Of a DNA stretch of 64,000 bases, positions 25,698-35,143 are shown piece after piece (the first letter of the stretch is position 1; every line of letters begins with the position of its first letter). Source of the stretch: Bacteroidales bacterium (GTDB taxonomy: Bacteria > Bacteroidota > Bacteroidia > Bacteroidales > UBA932). The notes beneath the pieces are model-generated. The model was not told where the DNA came from and did no database searches. It worked only from the letters and a program-made list of their open reading frames with translations. The stretch covers positions 1 through 64,000 of the forward strand of contig JAMPAT010000005.1 of NCBI GenBank assembly GCA_023667095.1. The letters run 5' to 3'. Both the position numbers and the translations under genes were made by a program.

Positions 25698-28256
25698 CTA
25701 TTTTTCGCCACCTTTCTTTCTTGATGATTTAGCCGGTTTGGCAGATGTACTACGTTTCATTGATGCAGACTTTACTTCAGCTGCTTTTCTGGACAGCTTT
25801 CTTGAAGCCACCGGACTTTCCGGAGCTGGCTTTGCCTGTTTCACAGACTTTCCAGAAGAAGACTTCGCTGGGGATGGCTTTCCAGAAGAAAACTTTTCTG
25901 CAGAAGCCTTTCCTGCGGATGACCTTTCCGGGGAGGATTTGCCTGCGGAAGATTTTTTCGAGTTCTTTCTGGCTGCACGTTTCTTCGAATCAGCAATAGC
26001 CTTACGTACCTTCTCCTTGCGCGCAGCCTTGTTCGCACCTGCAGAAGCCTCAGATGCAGGCCCGGATGAAACCCCTGTCTGGGCATTATTTACGGACGTC
26101 CTGTCCTCACGCTCTTCCTGGCCGGTCTCAACAAGTTCATAGTCCAGCAGTTTCTGCTCAAGGTTGGCTTTCTTTACACGTATCTTCACATAGTCTCCGA
26201 GATTGTAGACCACACCGGAACGTTTTCCGACAATGCGGTACCTGTCCTGGTCAAACTCAAAGAAATCTGAACGGATGTCGCGCAACGAGACCATTCCCTC
26301 AATCTTTGTAGGCTCAACCTCGACGTACATGCCCCATTCTGTCAATCCTGAGATATGCCCCTCGAACTCATATCCTACCTTATCCTGCATATACTCCACC
26401 AGTTTATACTTGATGCTTGAGCGCTCAGCTTCGGCAGCAACCACTTCACGCTCAGATGAGTATTTGCAGAGCTTGTCATAGACATCCTTTTTCTGCGATT
26501 CTGCTCCGTCAAGGTACATGGCAAGCAGCCTGTGCACCATCATATCAGGATAGCGGCGGATTGGGGAAGTGAAATGAGTGTAATATTTGAATGCAAGGCC
26601 ATAATGCCCGATATTCTCAGTGTCGTAGCGAGCCTTCGCCATTGTCCTCAGCGAAAGCAGCTCGATAGCATTGTATTCCGGAGTATCCTTTGCCTTCTGG
26701 AACAGGCCGTTGAGTTCCTTGGAAATCTCCTTTCCGTTGCCGGTAGGTCCCATGGTATATCCGAAATTGTGGATAAATGAGCGCAGATTCTCCAGTTTCT
26801 CCTGGTTCGGTTCATCGTGGATTCTATAGACAAATGTCTTCTCCACCTTACGCCCTTTCAGCGGACATCCCGGAGTACCTTTGCAGCCTGTAGCCACAAA
26901 TTCAGCGACACTCCTGTTGGCAAGAAGCATGAATTCCTCTATCAGCCAGTTGGCTTCCTTGGAAATCTTCTGGTAGACACGGACTGGACGTCCCTTTTCA
27001 TCAACCTCAACCTTCATCTCAGGACGTTCGAAGCTGATTGCGCCTGCTGCAAATCTCTTTTTGCGCAGCTTTGAGGCAAGGTTGTCCATAACAAGGATTG
27101 CCCTCTTCAGTTCGTCCGGGATAAGCATTCCCTCTGTCACGCCCTTGCCCATTGCGGAGCCGTCCGCCACACCTGCCCCTTCGGACACAGAGCCGTCAGT
27201 ACCGCCGCGAAGTTCCATTGACATTGCCTTTTCACCAGCATCAATCACCTGCTGCGCAGTCTCGTATGCAAAACGGTAGTTTGAATCTATCACAGTCCTT
27301 CCGAACCAGCTGCTGACCACCTTTGCAAGCGGTGTCAGCTCAAACACGGCAGAGAATGTCAATTTAGGTTCACCTGGACGCAGGGAACAAAGCTTGTTGG
27401 ACAGTTTTTCCGGAAGCATAGGGACAGTGCGGTCCACAAGATATACCGAAGTGCTGCGCTTGCGCGCCTCCTCTTCCACAGCCGAACCTGGAGTCACATA
27501 ATGCGTCACATCAGCGATATGGACACCTACCTCATAGTTGCCATTTTCAAGCATCCTGAAAGATAGCGCATCATCAAAGTCCTTTGCATCCGCCGGGTCG
27601 ATTGTGAACGTAAGCACATCCCTGAAATCGCGCCTCGACTTTATATCCTTTTCCGTTATCTCCTCAGAAATACTGTCAGCCGCATTCTCTACATCCTGCT
27701 CAAAGCGGTATGGAAGTGCATATTCCGCAAGTATGGCATGCATCTCCGTGTCGTTTTCCCCAGGCTCTCCAAGCACATCGACAATGTGGCCCTCAGGACC
27801 CATTGCTCCCTTAGGCCAGCCGTCCACAACTGCAGCCACCTTCATTCCGGATACCGCACCGAGGCGGGAAGCATCCTCAGCAGACACTGTAATGTCGTAC
27901 GGCATCACCCTGCTCTGCATAAGCACCCATGCCTGGTTTCCCACTATATGCAAAATGCCGACAAAAGGACGAGGGGAGCGTGCCACAATCTCAAGCACCT
28001 GTCCCTCGCGTCTCTGGCGATCGGTTTTTTCCTTAGTGATGGCCACTCTCACAGTGTCGCCATGAAGTGCCCCGCGAGTTTTCGAGGCCTTTACAAAAAC
28101 ATCATCAATCTCTCCATCGGCTATGACAAACACATAGCCCTCACGGGTCATCTGTACCCTTCCTGTTACTTCCGGATATGATTTCTTTTCTTTCTTCTGC
28201 TTTCCGGATTTCCTGTTGCCGCCCTTTTTTGCGCCGCGGCCTTTTCTTGATACCAT
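25698..28256 (-). CDS. rnr: Ribonuclease R with long basic C-terminal tail
   Basis: A processive 3'-5' exoribonuclease that degrades structured RNA. A Lys/Arg-rich N-terminus (residues 1-25) precedes cold-shock-like domains (VTGRVQMTREGYVFV). The RNB catalytic core has TIDPADAKDFDDALS with the magnesium-binding aspartates around residues 215-225, and HFTSPIRRYPDMMVHR near 560. An S1 domain is at about 640-720. The last 120 residues are low-complexity Ser/Lys/Ala/Pro with repeats of the type SSAGKxSxEK. Total 852 aa is longer than the usual 700-820 because of the tail. The leader RNA is strongly structured (28281-28325). Confidence 0.95.
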   Translation of the reverse strand: MVSRKGRGAKKGGNRKSGKQKKEKKSYPEVTGRVQMTREGYVFVIADGEIDDVFVKASKTRGALHGDTVRVAITKEKTDRQRREGQVLEIVARSPRPFVGILHIVGNQAWVLMQSRVMPYDITVSAEDASRLGAVSGMKVAAVVDGWPKGAMGPEGHIVDVLGEPGENDTEMHAILAEYALPYRFEQDVENAADSISEEITEKDIKSRRDFRDVLTFTIDPADAKDFDDALSFRMLENGNYEVGVHIADVTHYVTPGSAVEEEARKRSTSVYLVDRTVPMLPEKLSNKLCSLRPGEPKLTFSAVFELTPLAKVVSSWFGRTVIDSNYRFAYETAQQVIDAGEKAMSMELRGGTDGSVSEGAGVADGSAMGKGVTEGMLIPDELKRAILVMDNLASKLRKKRFAAGAISFERPEMKVEVDEKGRPVRVYQKISKEANWLIEEFMLLANRSVAEFVATGCKGTPGCPLKGRKVEKTFVYRIHDEPNQEKLENLRSFIHNFGYTMGPTGNGKEISKELNGLFQKAKDTPEYNAIELLSLRTMAKARYDTENIGHYGLAFKYYTHFTSPIRRYPDMMVHRLLAMYLDGAESQKKDVYDKLCKYSSEREVVAAEAERSSIKYKLVEYMQDKVGYEFEGHISGLTEWGMYVEVEPTKIEGMVSLRDIRSDFFEFDQDRYRIVGKRSGVVYNLGDYVKIRVKKANLEQKLLDYELVETGQEEREDRTSVNNAQTGVSSGPASEASAGANKAARKEKVRKAIADSKKRAARKNSKKSSAGKSSPERSSAGKASAEKFSSGKPSPAKSSSGKSVKQAKPAPESPVASRKLSRKAAEVKSASMKRSTSAKPAKSSRKKGGEK

Positions 28257-28280
28257 ATTATTCTGTTTATTTTAAAGCTC

Positions 28281-28325
28281 CATGCCTGAACTTAAGACCG
28301 GTAGATCAGCCATCTACCAGGCATG
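28281..28325 (-). promoter_or_regulatory. Structured leader of the RNase R mRNA
   Basis: CATGCCTG (28281-28288) pairs exactly with CAGGCATG (28318-28325). Inside, GGTAGAT (28300-28306) pairs with ATCTACC (28312-28318) around a 5-nt loop. The structure falls between the -7 element at 28341 and the rnr ATG at 28256. Confidence 0.6.
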
Positions 28326-28340
28326 CAGCCAATAGAAATG

Positions 28341-28348
28341 CAAATATA
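28341..28348 (-). promoter_or_regulatory. -7 element TATATTTG for rnr
   Basis: Minus-strand TATATTTG fits TAnnTTTG and would start transcription near 28335, giving a leader of about 80 nt. Confidence 0.5.
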
Positions 28349-28391
28349 CCTAATTATCAGTGCATTTCAGCATAATATGCAATATTTCTTC

Positions 28392-28787
28392 CTATCTTGC
28401 TGCAGATGACACCTCATATCCGAACCATTCATCCAGCTTCATGTCAACTTTCTGCTCAATCTGCGGAGTGAGCTTCGACTGTATCTTTTTCCACACATAA
28501 TATACTGCCCCAAGGTCATCGACGATACCGAGAAGGTGAAACACCTTGCGCGGTACAAGGTCTCCGGGAACAGCTATATAGACAAGTGCGGCATATACAA
28601 GCAGCTTATCGGCTGTTGAAAGTTCTCCTTCAGTCATGACATAGTACAGACTTAGAATCTGTCCTGCCGCGACACGCCCTACACGCAGGGCGGCAGACTT
28701 CAATCTGCAATATATATTGGCAGATTCAGCTTTCCAGTCAATTTCACGTGCCTTTGCAAAAAGGTCTTCAAAGATATTCTGTGCCAT
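28392..28787 (-). CDS. DUF1232 (YkvA-like) protein
   Basis: A small protein with the DUF1232 core: KLLVYAALVYIAVPGDLVPRKV, a hydrophobic hairpin with the P-x-D-L/x-P turn, followed by IVDDLGAVYYVWKKI. I take the ATG at 28787 (MAQNIFEDLF). Earlier in-frame ATGs at 28847 and 28805 give residues without family character. The N-terminal 60 residues are helical and amphipathic. Length 132 aa. Function of DUF1232 proteins is unknown; they are thought to be membrane-associated. It stands alone upstream of rnr. Confidence 0.85.
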   Translation of the reverse strand: MAQNIFEDLFAKAREIDWKAESANIYCRLKSAALRVGRVAAGQILSLYYVMTEGELSTADKLLVYAALVYIAVPGDLVPRKVFHLLGIVDDLGAVYYVWKKIQSKLTPQIEQKVDMKLDEWFGYEVSSAAR

Positions 28788-28940
28788 ATTCTTTGTTTTA
28801 AACATATTTGTCCATCCTGGCGTCCCAAGTACATGCGTGGAAGACAAACCAGCTGAAAGACGGATATAATCCTGACAAATTTATAAATTTTCCACGAGGC
28901 ATGGGCATATTCAAAAGTTATTCCGTTGAACAATATTTAC

Positions 28941-28982
28941 TATCTTTGCAGGTTGGTTTGACCCCCATAGTCATTTGATGGG
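28941..28982 (+). promoter_or_regulatory. Promoter element and leader hairpin of gpmI operon
   Basis: TATCTTTG (28941-28948) fits TAnnTTTG. The transcript would begin near GCAGGTTGG and soon form CCCCAT (28962-28967) paired with ATGGGG (28977-28982). Leader length is about 75 nt. Confidence 0.55.
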
Positions 28983-29028
28983 GCTTCAAATAGATTTGCA
29001 GTAAATTATTGAACAAAAATATAGTATT

Positions 29029-30552
29029 ATGGACAGAAAAGTTCTTCTTATGATCCTCGACGGATGGGGCGAGGGCAAGCATGACTGGACAAACGCAATC
29101 TACACACAGGGTGCTCCCTACATCAATTCACTCAGGGAAAAATACCCTTTCGGACATCTGCAGGCATGTGGCGAATACGTAGGTCTTCCTGACGGACAGA
29201 TGGGAAACTCTGAGGTAGGACACCTCAACCTCGGCGCAGGAAGGGTCGTCTACCAGGACCTCGTCAAGATAAACATGGCATGCCGCGACCACAGGCTTCT
29301 CGAGAACCCTGAGATCAAGGCCGCATACGACTACGTAAAGGAGAGCGGCAAGCAGCTCCATTTCATGGGACTTGCATCAATGGGAGGAGTACACAGCTCG
29401 CTGAACCATGTGTATGAATTCCTCGCTGTGGCAAAGGAATATGGACTGGAGAATGTGTTCGTGCATTGCTTTATGGACGGACGCGACACCGACCCCAAGA
29501 GCGGCAAAGGCTTCATCGCTGACCTTGAGGCAGAGATGGCCAAGACTACCGGAAAGGTGGCATCAGTCTGCGGACGCTACTACGCAATGGACCGCGACAA
29601 GAGATGGGAAAGGGTGAAACTTGCATATGACCTGCTCGTAAAGGGAGAAGGCACAAAGGCTACATCTGCAACCGAGGCTATTGAGGCTTCATACGCAGAA
29701 GGAGTCACTGACGAGTTCATCAAGCCGATTTCAATCGTCGGTGCAGACGGCAATGCCCTCGGGACAGTACAGGAGGGAGATGCAGTGATATTCTTCAACT
29801 TCCGCAACGACAGGGCAAGGGAAATTACATCAGTCCTCACACAGCAGGATCTCCCGGAATTCGGAATGAAGACCCTCCCTCTCTACTACTGCTGCCTTAC
29901 TCCATACGACGCATCATTCAAGGGCGTGCACATCCTCTTCGACAAGGAGAACGTGCAGGACACCCTCGGAGAGACAGTTGCAAAGGCAGGAAAGAGCCAG
30001 CTCCGCATCGCAGAGACAGAGAAATATGCACATGTGACATTCTTCTTCAACGGTGGCCGCGAGGCACAGTTCGAGAACGAGGACAGGATCCTTGTGAACT
30101 CACCGAAAGTCGCAACATACGACCTGCTTCCTGAGATGAGCGCACCTGAGGTTACCGAGAAGCTGGTGGAAGTCCTCAACACAGGCAAGGAAGACATGAT
30201 CATCCTGAACTTTGCGAACGGTGACATGGTAGGCCACACCGGAATCTATTCTGCAATCTGCAAGGCCATCTCAAGGGTTGACCAGTGCGTCAGGGAGGTT
30301 GTGGAGACAGCCATTGCAAACGGCTATGTGGTGCTCCTTACAGCAGACCACGGAAATGCCGACAACGCACTCAACGTAGACGGCTCGCCAAATACAGCCC
30401 ATTCCCTCAACCCTGTTCAGTTCATCGTAATCAATGCAGGCGAGGAAGTGAAATCCGTAAAGGACGGCAAGCTCGCAGATGTTGCGCCTACTATCCTCAA
30501 ACTCATGGGAATCCCTCAGCCTGAGGCTATGACAGGAGAAGCACTTATCTAA
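29029..30552 (+). CDS. gpmI: 2,3-bisphosphoglycerate-independent phosphoglycerate mutase
   Basis: Interconverts 3- and 2-phosphoglycerate with two manganese ions. The alkaline-phosphatase-like core starts with [10 protein letters not shown] (metal Asp at residue 11), and the phospho-serine is Ser61 in [30 protein letters not shown] and the C-terminal [12 protein letters not shown] complete the metal sites. Length 507 aa is standard. First of three close genes (19 nt to the ROK kinase, then 4 nt to manA), a central-carbon operon. Confidence 0.97.
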   Translation: MDRKVLLMILDGWGEGKHDWTNAIYTQGAPYINSLREKYPFGHLQACGEYVGLPDGQMGNSEVGHLNLGAGRVVYQDLVKINMACRDHRLLENPEIKAAYDYVKESGKQLHFMGLASMGGVHSSLNHVYEFLAVAKEYGLENVFVHCFMDGRDTDPKSGKGFIADLEAEMAKTTGKVASVCGRYYAMDRDKRWERVKLAYDLLVKGEGTKATSATEAIEASYAEGVTDEFIKPISIVGADGNALGTVQEGDAVIFFNFRNDRAREITSVLTQQDLPEFGMKTLPLYYCCLTPYDASFKGVHILFDKENVQDTLGETVAKAGKSQLRIAETEKYAHVTFFFNGGREAQFENEDRILVNSPKVATYDLLPEMSAPEVTEKLVEVLNTGKEDMIILNFANGDMVGHTGIYSAICKAISRVDQCVREVVETAIANGYVVLLTADHGNADNALNVDGSPNTAHSLNPVQFIVINAGEEVKSVKDGKLADVAPTILKLMGIPQPEAMTGEALI

Positions 30553-30571
30553 GAATCACAACAATAGCACT

Positions 30572-31687
30572 ATGGCAAATTTCAAAACAGATTCACGCAT
30601 AGTCCTGACACTGGACGCAGGCGGAACAAATATGGTATTCGGAGCAATGAGGGGAGGTGAGTTCATCATCGAACCTATAACACTCCCGTCCAATGCCAAC
30701 AACCTTGACCTCTGTCTGGAGACAATGGTACTTGGATTCAATTCGGTTATCAACAGGCTGCAGGACAAGCCGGCTGCAATCAGTTTCGCTTTCCCCGGGC
30801 CTGCTGACTACCCTAACGGCATTATCGGCGGATTCCTCCCGAACTTCCCTTCATTCAGGGACGGTGTGGCACTCGGTCCATTCCTCAGCAAGAAATTCGG
30901 AGTCCCTGTCTTCATCAACAATGACGGCGACCTGTTTGCATACGGAGAGGCACTTGGCGGCTGCCTGCCGCAGACAAACGCACGCCTGAAGGAGATGGGA
31001 AGCAACAAGACTTTCAAGAACCTTATCGGTTATACATTCGGCACAGGCTTCGGAATCGGCACTGTCATCAACGGTGAACTGAACAGGGGCGACAACTCCT
31101 GCGTGGAGACATTCTGCCTGCCTCACAAGAAGATAAACGGTGTAATCGTGGAGGAAGGAGTTGCCGTAAGGGCAGTCAAGAGGGTATATGGCGAAGTTGC
31201 CGGCCAGCCAGACCACAAGTTTGAGCCAAAAGATATCTTCGACATCGCGGAAGGCAGGCGCGAAGGCAACAGGGAGGCTGCAATCAAGGCTTTCGAGGAA
31301 ATGGGAGAGGTCGCAGGATATGCCATGGCAACAGCAGTGACCCTTGTTGACGGACTTATCGTAATCGGAGGAGGAATCACAGCTGCAAGGAAATATATCA
31401 TGCCTGCATTGTTCAAGGCACTCAGGAGCAAGCTACACACCCTTTCCGGAGAAGAAGTGAACCGTGTACAGATGAAAGTCTACGACCTTGACAACGAGGA
31501 GGAATTTGCACAGTTCGCAGCCGGGGAGCAGAGATCCCTCAAAATCTACGGCAGCGATGAGGAGGTTATCTACGATCCTCAGAAACGTGTCGGTGTAGCT
31601 ATCTCACAGATGGGTGCAAGCAAGGCAATCTCTGTCGGAGCATACACATTTGCACTGAACCAGTTGGACAAATTATCAAAAGAGTAA
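30572..31687 (+). CDS. ROK family sugar kinase (probable glucokinase/fructokinase)
   Basis: Phosphorylates a hexose with ATP. The N-terminal phosphate loop is LTLDAGGTNMVFGAM at residues 12-26, the catalytic base lies in FINNDGDLFAYGEA, and the second phosphate loop is GYTFGTGFGIGTVINGEL. The Cys-rich zinc motif of many ROK proteins is missing; only C-V-E-T-F-C stands in its place. Position between gpmI and manA suggests glucose, fructose or mannose as substrate. 371 aa, somewhat longer than the usual 300-320. Tight coupling to manA (4 nt). Confidence 0.87.
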   Translation: MANFKTDSRIVLTLDAGGTNMVFGAMRGGEFIIEPITLPSNANNLDLCLETMVLGFNSVINRLQDKPAAISFAFPGPADYPNGIIGGFLPNFPSFRDGVALGPFLSKKFGVPVFINNDGDLFAYGEALGGCLPQTNARLKEMGSNKTFKNLIGYTFGTGFGIGTVINGELNRGDNSCVETFCLPHKKINGVIVEEGVAVRAVKRVYGEVAGQPDHKFEPKDIFDIAEGRREGNREAAIKAFEEMGEVAGYAMATAVTLVDGLIVIGGGITAARKYIMPALFKALRSKLHTLSGEEVNRVQMKVYDLDNEEEFAQFAAGEQRSLKIYGSDEEVIYDPQKRVGVAISQMGASKAISVGAYTFALNQLDKLSKE

Positions 31688-31691
31688 GAAA

Positions 31692-32675
31692 ATGAACCTA
31701 TATCCATTGAAATTCAAGCCAATCCTCAAGACTGTTGTCTGGGGAGGCGAAAAAATTGCCCCTTTCAAGGGAATTGAGACGGAGCAGCATAATATCGGCG
31801 AAAGCTGGGAGCTTTCCGGAGTCAAGGGCAACGAGTCCGTTGTTGCAGAAGGTGAATTCGAGGGAAGGACAATCACATCCCTCATAGAGGAGTTCAAGGG
31901 AAAGCTTATCGGTGAAGGCAACTTCGCAAAGACAGGTACAGAATTCCCTCTTCTCATAAAGTTCATCGATGCAAGGCAGGATTTGTCAATCCAGGTTCAC
32001 CCTGACGACAAGCTGGCTGCAGAAAGGCACAACGGTTCCAAGGGGAAGACCGAGATGTGGTATGTTGTCTCGGCAGACGAGAAGGCACACCTGATGTCCG
32101 GCCTTACGGAGAAGATTACCCCTGAGGAATATGCTGCAAAAATCGGGGACAACACCATCACGGATGTGCTCCACGACTACAATGTTGCTGCAGGAGATGT
32201 CTTCTTCCTTCCGGCAGGACGTATCCACAGCATCGGCACAGGATGCTTTATCGCCGAGATCCAGCAGACCTCGGACATCACCTACAGGATATACGACTTC
32301 GGACGTGTAGGGCTTGACGGAAAGCCACGCGAACTTCATACAGAGCTTTCAAAGGCAGCAATCGACTACACAGTGCTTCCAGACTACAAGACTGCATATA
32401 CCGAGGAAAAGGATGCCGAAAATGTGCTCGTGGACTGCAGCTACTTCACGACCTCCCTGTACAATCTTGACAAGCCGTTTGTGAAGGACCTCTCCGGCAC
32501 AGACTCATTCCTGATTGTAATCTGCACGGATGGGGAAGGAAGCCTGTCTGACAACAAGGGCAACAAGGTATCGCTCCGCCAGGGAGAAACCATACTCGTT
32601 CCTGCCGATACAGATGAAGTTACATTTGTTCCGGCAAACGGGAGCCTCAAGGTTTTGACAAGCTATGTAAAGTAA
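31692..32675 (+). CDS. manA: Mannose-6-phosphate isomerase, class I
   Basis: Zinc cupin enzyme that converts mannose-6-phosphate to fructose-6-phosphate. Metal ligands are seen in IQVHPDD (Gln and His around residue 98) with the Glu of EMWYV, and in the later PAGRIHSIG His. Length 327 aa matches the short bacterial class. Last of the gpmI-ROK-manA operon, followed by a strong terminator. Together with the ROK kinase it would feed mannose and fructose into glycolysis. Confidence 0.95.
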   Translation: MNLYPLKFKPILKTVVWGGEKIAPFKGIETEQHNIGESWELSGVKGNESVVAEGEFEGRTITSLIEEFKGKLIGEGNFAKTGTEFPLLIKFIDARQDLSIQVHPDDKLAAERHNGSKGKTEMWYVVSADEKAHLMSGLTEKITPEEYAAKIGDNTITDVLHDYNVAAGDVFFLPAGRIHSIGTGCFIAEIQQTSDITYRIYDFGRVGLDGKPRELHTELSKAAIDYTVLPDYKTAYTEEKDAENVLVDCSYFTTSLYNLDKPFVKDLSGTDSFLIVICTDGEGSLSDNKGNKVSLRQGETILVPADTDEVTFVPANGSLKVLTSYVK

Positions 32676-32696
32676 AGGCAGCAAACCTATAAAGAT

Positions 32697-32740
32697 AAAA
32701 GGTGACTGATTGCGATGCATCCGGTCACCTTTTATTTATT
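32697..32740 (+). terminator. Rho-independent terminator after manA
   Basis: AAAAGGTGAC (32697-32706) pairs exactly with GTCACCTTTT (32724-32733), then ATTTATT. The A-tract on the left lets it also serve the convergent M3 peptidase gene. Confidence 0.85.
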
Positions 32741-32757
32741 GTACCTGTCTGCCTTGG

Positions 32758-34845
32758 CTATTCAAGCCCTCTGGCACGCAGAAGAGCGGCAGGATCCGGT
32801 TCTGCACCACGGAACCTTCTGTAGAGGACCATCGGCTCCTCGCTTCCTCCTTTCTCAAGTATATTATGGCGGAATGACAAAGCTGTGGCCTTGTCGAATA
32901 TACCGTTCTGCACAAACAGTTCAAAGGCATCCTTGTCAAGGACTTCTGCCCAGAGATAGCTGTAATATCCCGCATTGTAGCCTCCATTGAAAATATGGTT
33001 GAAATACGTTGTCCTGTAGCGAGGTATTATCTCATCTATAAGCCCCATTTCCTGACATACATATTCTTCAAACTTGATTGGGTCAATCATATACATCCCG
33101 TCAGCACTGCCTTTGACATCAGAGGCATATTGGCAGTCAGCAGGCACTTCAAGGGAAGTCAGCTCATGCCATTTCATGTCAAGTATAGAAGCCGCTACTA
33201 GCTCAGTTGTCATGAAGCCCTGGTTGAATGTACCTGCATTTCGGATTTTTTCAACAAGTTCTGCAGGTATAACCTCACCTGTCAGATAATGGCGTGCATA
33301 TCCGGCAAGCACTTCAGGCTGGAAAGCCCAGTTCTCATTGATCTGGGACGGCAATTCAACAAAGTCACGTGCAACCGATGTTCCGCTGACTGCCTTGTAC
33401 CTGCATTGGCTCAAAAGTCCATGAAGGGCATGGCCAAACTCATGGAACATAGTCGAGACTTCATCCAGTGTAAGCAGGGAAGGAACATCTCCGGATGGTT
33501 TGCTGAAATTCCCGACATTCACTATTATCGGCCTTATGTCCTCACCATCGGCAGTCACCTCCTGGTTGCGGAAATTGTTCATCCACGCACCTCCCCTCTT
33601 CGTGCTGCGTGGATAGTAGTCTGTCAGAAGGATTCCAATCAGGGAACCATCAGCATCAGTCACCTTGAAGCCCTCTACATCAGGATGATATACTGGTATG
33701 CTGTCAAGTTTCTCAATATTAAGGCCATAAAGTCTATGCGCCGTGGCAAACACCCCTTCGCGGACATTCTCCATCTTGAAATACGGCCTTGTCTCGTCCT
33801 CATTGAGCGCGTACTTCATCTGACGGACCCTGTCTGCATAATACGCCCAGTCCCAAGGCCTGATGACAGCATCAGGGCCAGCAGGCAGCAGTCCGGCTGC
33901 GACATCCTCATCCATAAGTTTCTGCATATCCGCAATCTCTTCACGCGCCTTTGCTACAGCAGGTATCATCAGCTCTGAAAGGAACCTGTCAACAGCTGCA
34001 GCATCATGCGCCATCTTGTCTGACAGGACCTGGTTTGCAGAATTGTCATATCCAAGGAGTTTTGCCTTTTCAAGACGCAGCCCTGCTATCTGGAGCGCAA
34101 TCTCCTTATTGTCATACTTTCCTCCATTGTTTCCACGTGAAGAATATGCACGGAACATTTTCTCGCGCAGGTCCCTGTCGCTGCATGAAGCCATCTTTCC
34201 TGCATACTCTGAAACAGCTACCCCGAACTCGTCTGCAAATGCATTGTTCTGTGCAAGTATATTGTTGCCGAAACGCTGAGTAAGGACAGCAATGTCCTTG
34301 TTGATTGCACGCATCTTCGCCTGCCCCTCCTTATCCAGGGCAATACCGTTGTTCACAAATGCACGGTACATCTGTTCAAGCACCATTTCCTGCTCACGGT
34401 CAAGTCCAAGCGCTTCCTTTTTGTCATAAAGGCTCTTGACCCTGTCAAAGAAATACGGGTTCATGAATATGTTGTCATTGTGCTCTGTAAGCATCGGTAT
34501 TATCTTGTCCACAATCCTCTGGAGAGAAGGCGTGCCGTCTGTTTCGGAAAGATTGAACAGCACTCCCTGCACTTTGTCGAGAACTGCCCCTGAACGCTGG
34601 TATGCAGCAACGGTATTTTCGAATGTAGGCTCTTCGCTACAAGCTATTATTGCATCTATCTCCTTCTCCTGCAGCTTGATGCCTATCTTTGTCGCAGGAA
34701 CATAGTCCCTCTCGCGGATCTGGTCGAACGGAGGAAGCCCGTATGGCGTCTTCCATTCACCGAGGAAAGGATTGATCTTATTGCATCCTGATGCTGTCAT
34801 GATAATGGTTATTGCTAATAAAAATCTGTTAATGGTAGGTTTCAT
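32758..34845 (-). CDS. M3 family metallopeptidase, lipoprotein (Dcp/oligopeptidase A-like)
   Basis: A zinc peptidase that breaks short peptides, here secreted as a lipoprotein: MKPTINRFLLAITIIMTASGC gives a lipobox with Cys21. The zinc motif is H468-E469-F-G-H472, followed about 28 residues later by the FVELPSQINE segment with the third ligand Glu. Length 695 aa is typical of the Dcp/PrlC group. It would sit in the outer or inner membrane facing the periplasm and complete digestion of imported peptides, alongside the S46 peptidase at 45.3 kb. Confidence 0.94.
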   Translation of the reverse strand: MKPTINRFLLAITIIMTASGCNKINPFLGEWKTPYGLPPFDQIRERDYVPATKIGIKLQEKEIDAIIACSEEPTFENTVAAYQRSGAVLDKVQGVLFNLSETDGTPSLQRIVDKIIPMLTEHNDNIFMNPYFFDRVKSLYDKKEALGLDREQEMVLEQMYRAFVNNGIALDKEGQAKMRAINKDIAVLTQRFGNNILAQNNAFADEFGVAVSEYAGKMASCSDRDLREKMFRAYSSRGNNGGKYDNKEIALQIAGLRLEKAKLLGYDNSANQVLSDKMAHDAAAVDRFLSELMIPAVAKAREEIADMQKLMDEDVAAGLLPAGPDAVIRPWDWAYYADRVRQMKYALNEDETRPYFKMENVREGVFATAHRLYGLNIEKLDSIPVYHPDVEGFKVTDADGSLIGILLTDYYPRSTKRGGAWMNNFRNQEVTADGEDIRPIIVNVGNFSKPSGDVPSLLTLDEVSTMFHEFGHALHGLLSQCRYKAVSGTSVARDFVELPSQINENWAFQPEVLAGYARHYLTGEVIPAELVEKIRNAGTFNQGFMTTELVAASILDMKWHELTSLEVPADCQYASDVKGSADGMYMIDPIKFEEYVCQEMGLIDEIIPRYRTTYFNHIFNGGYNAGYYSYLWAEVLDKDAFELFVQNGIFDKATALSFRHNILEKGGSEEPMVLYRRFRGAEPDPAALLRARGLE

Positions 34846-34870
34846 ATCGCTTCATTTAGTACACAAGGCG

Positions 34871-34878
34871 CAAACTTA
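34871..34878 (-). promoter_or_regulatory. -7 element TAAGTTTG for the M3 peptidase gene
   Basis: Minus-strand TAAGTTTG fits TAnnTTTG and lies 25 nt before the ATG. Confidence 0.5.
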
Positions 34879-34911
34879 CATAAAAAGTTCCGTTTTTTAT
34901 ACCTGGTCAGC

Positions 34912-35047
34912 GGTAAAAGATGCCTTTAGCTGCAAATGAGAGGGTAAAAATCGCTTTACAGGGCACTTTTGTGTGCTCGCCCATTGGTAAAAAATGCTCT
35001 GCTCATTGATAAACAGTAGTACAGTTCATTTGCAGGCGTAAAAATCG
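34912..35047. repeat. Loosely repeated GGTAAAA block
   Basis: GGTAAAA recurs at 34912, 34943 and 34986, with CGTAAAA at 35037. The first three are followed by similar words (GATGCCT, ATCGCTT, AATGCTC). TGCAAATGA (34931-34939) and TCATTTGCA (35026-35034) form an inverted pair. Possibly worn tandem repeats or decayed coding sequence. No gene is visible in 34879-35054. Confidence 0.3.
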
Positions 35048-35054
35048 ACACCCA

Positions 35055-35105
35055 AGATGCTCCGTGCTGTAAGGCAGAACAGGGACAGAACATCATGGGT
35101 GCCAA
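35055..35105 (-). pseudogene. Decayed copy of a signal-peptide coding segment
   Basis: Read on the minus strand this segment aligns with the start of the intact outer-membrane protein gene at 35144-35701 (shared ATGATGTT, TCTGCCT and GCGC/GCAC-GAxCAT words) but has several substitutions and at least one gap. It lies directly downstream of that gene, as a worn tandem copy would. Confidence 0.5.
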
Positions 35106-35143
35106 AAAGATACCAAGCTGTCAGAAACGCTGTACAACGTTCA

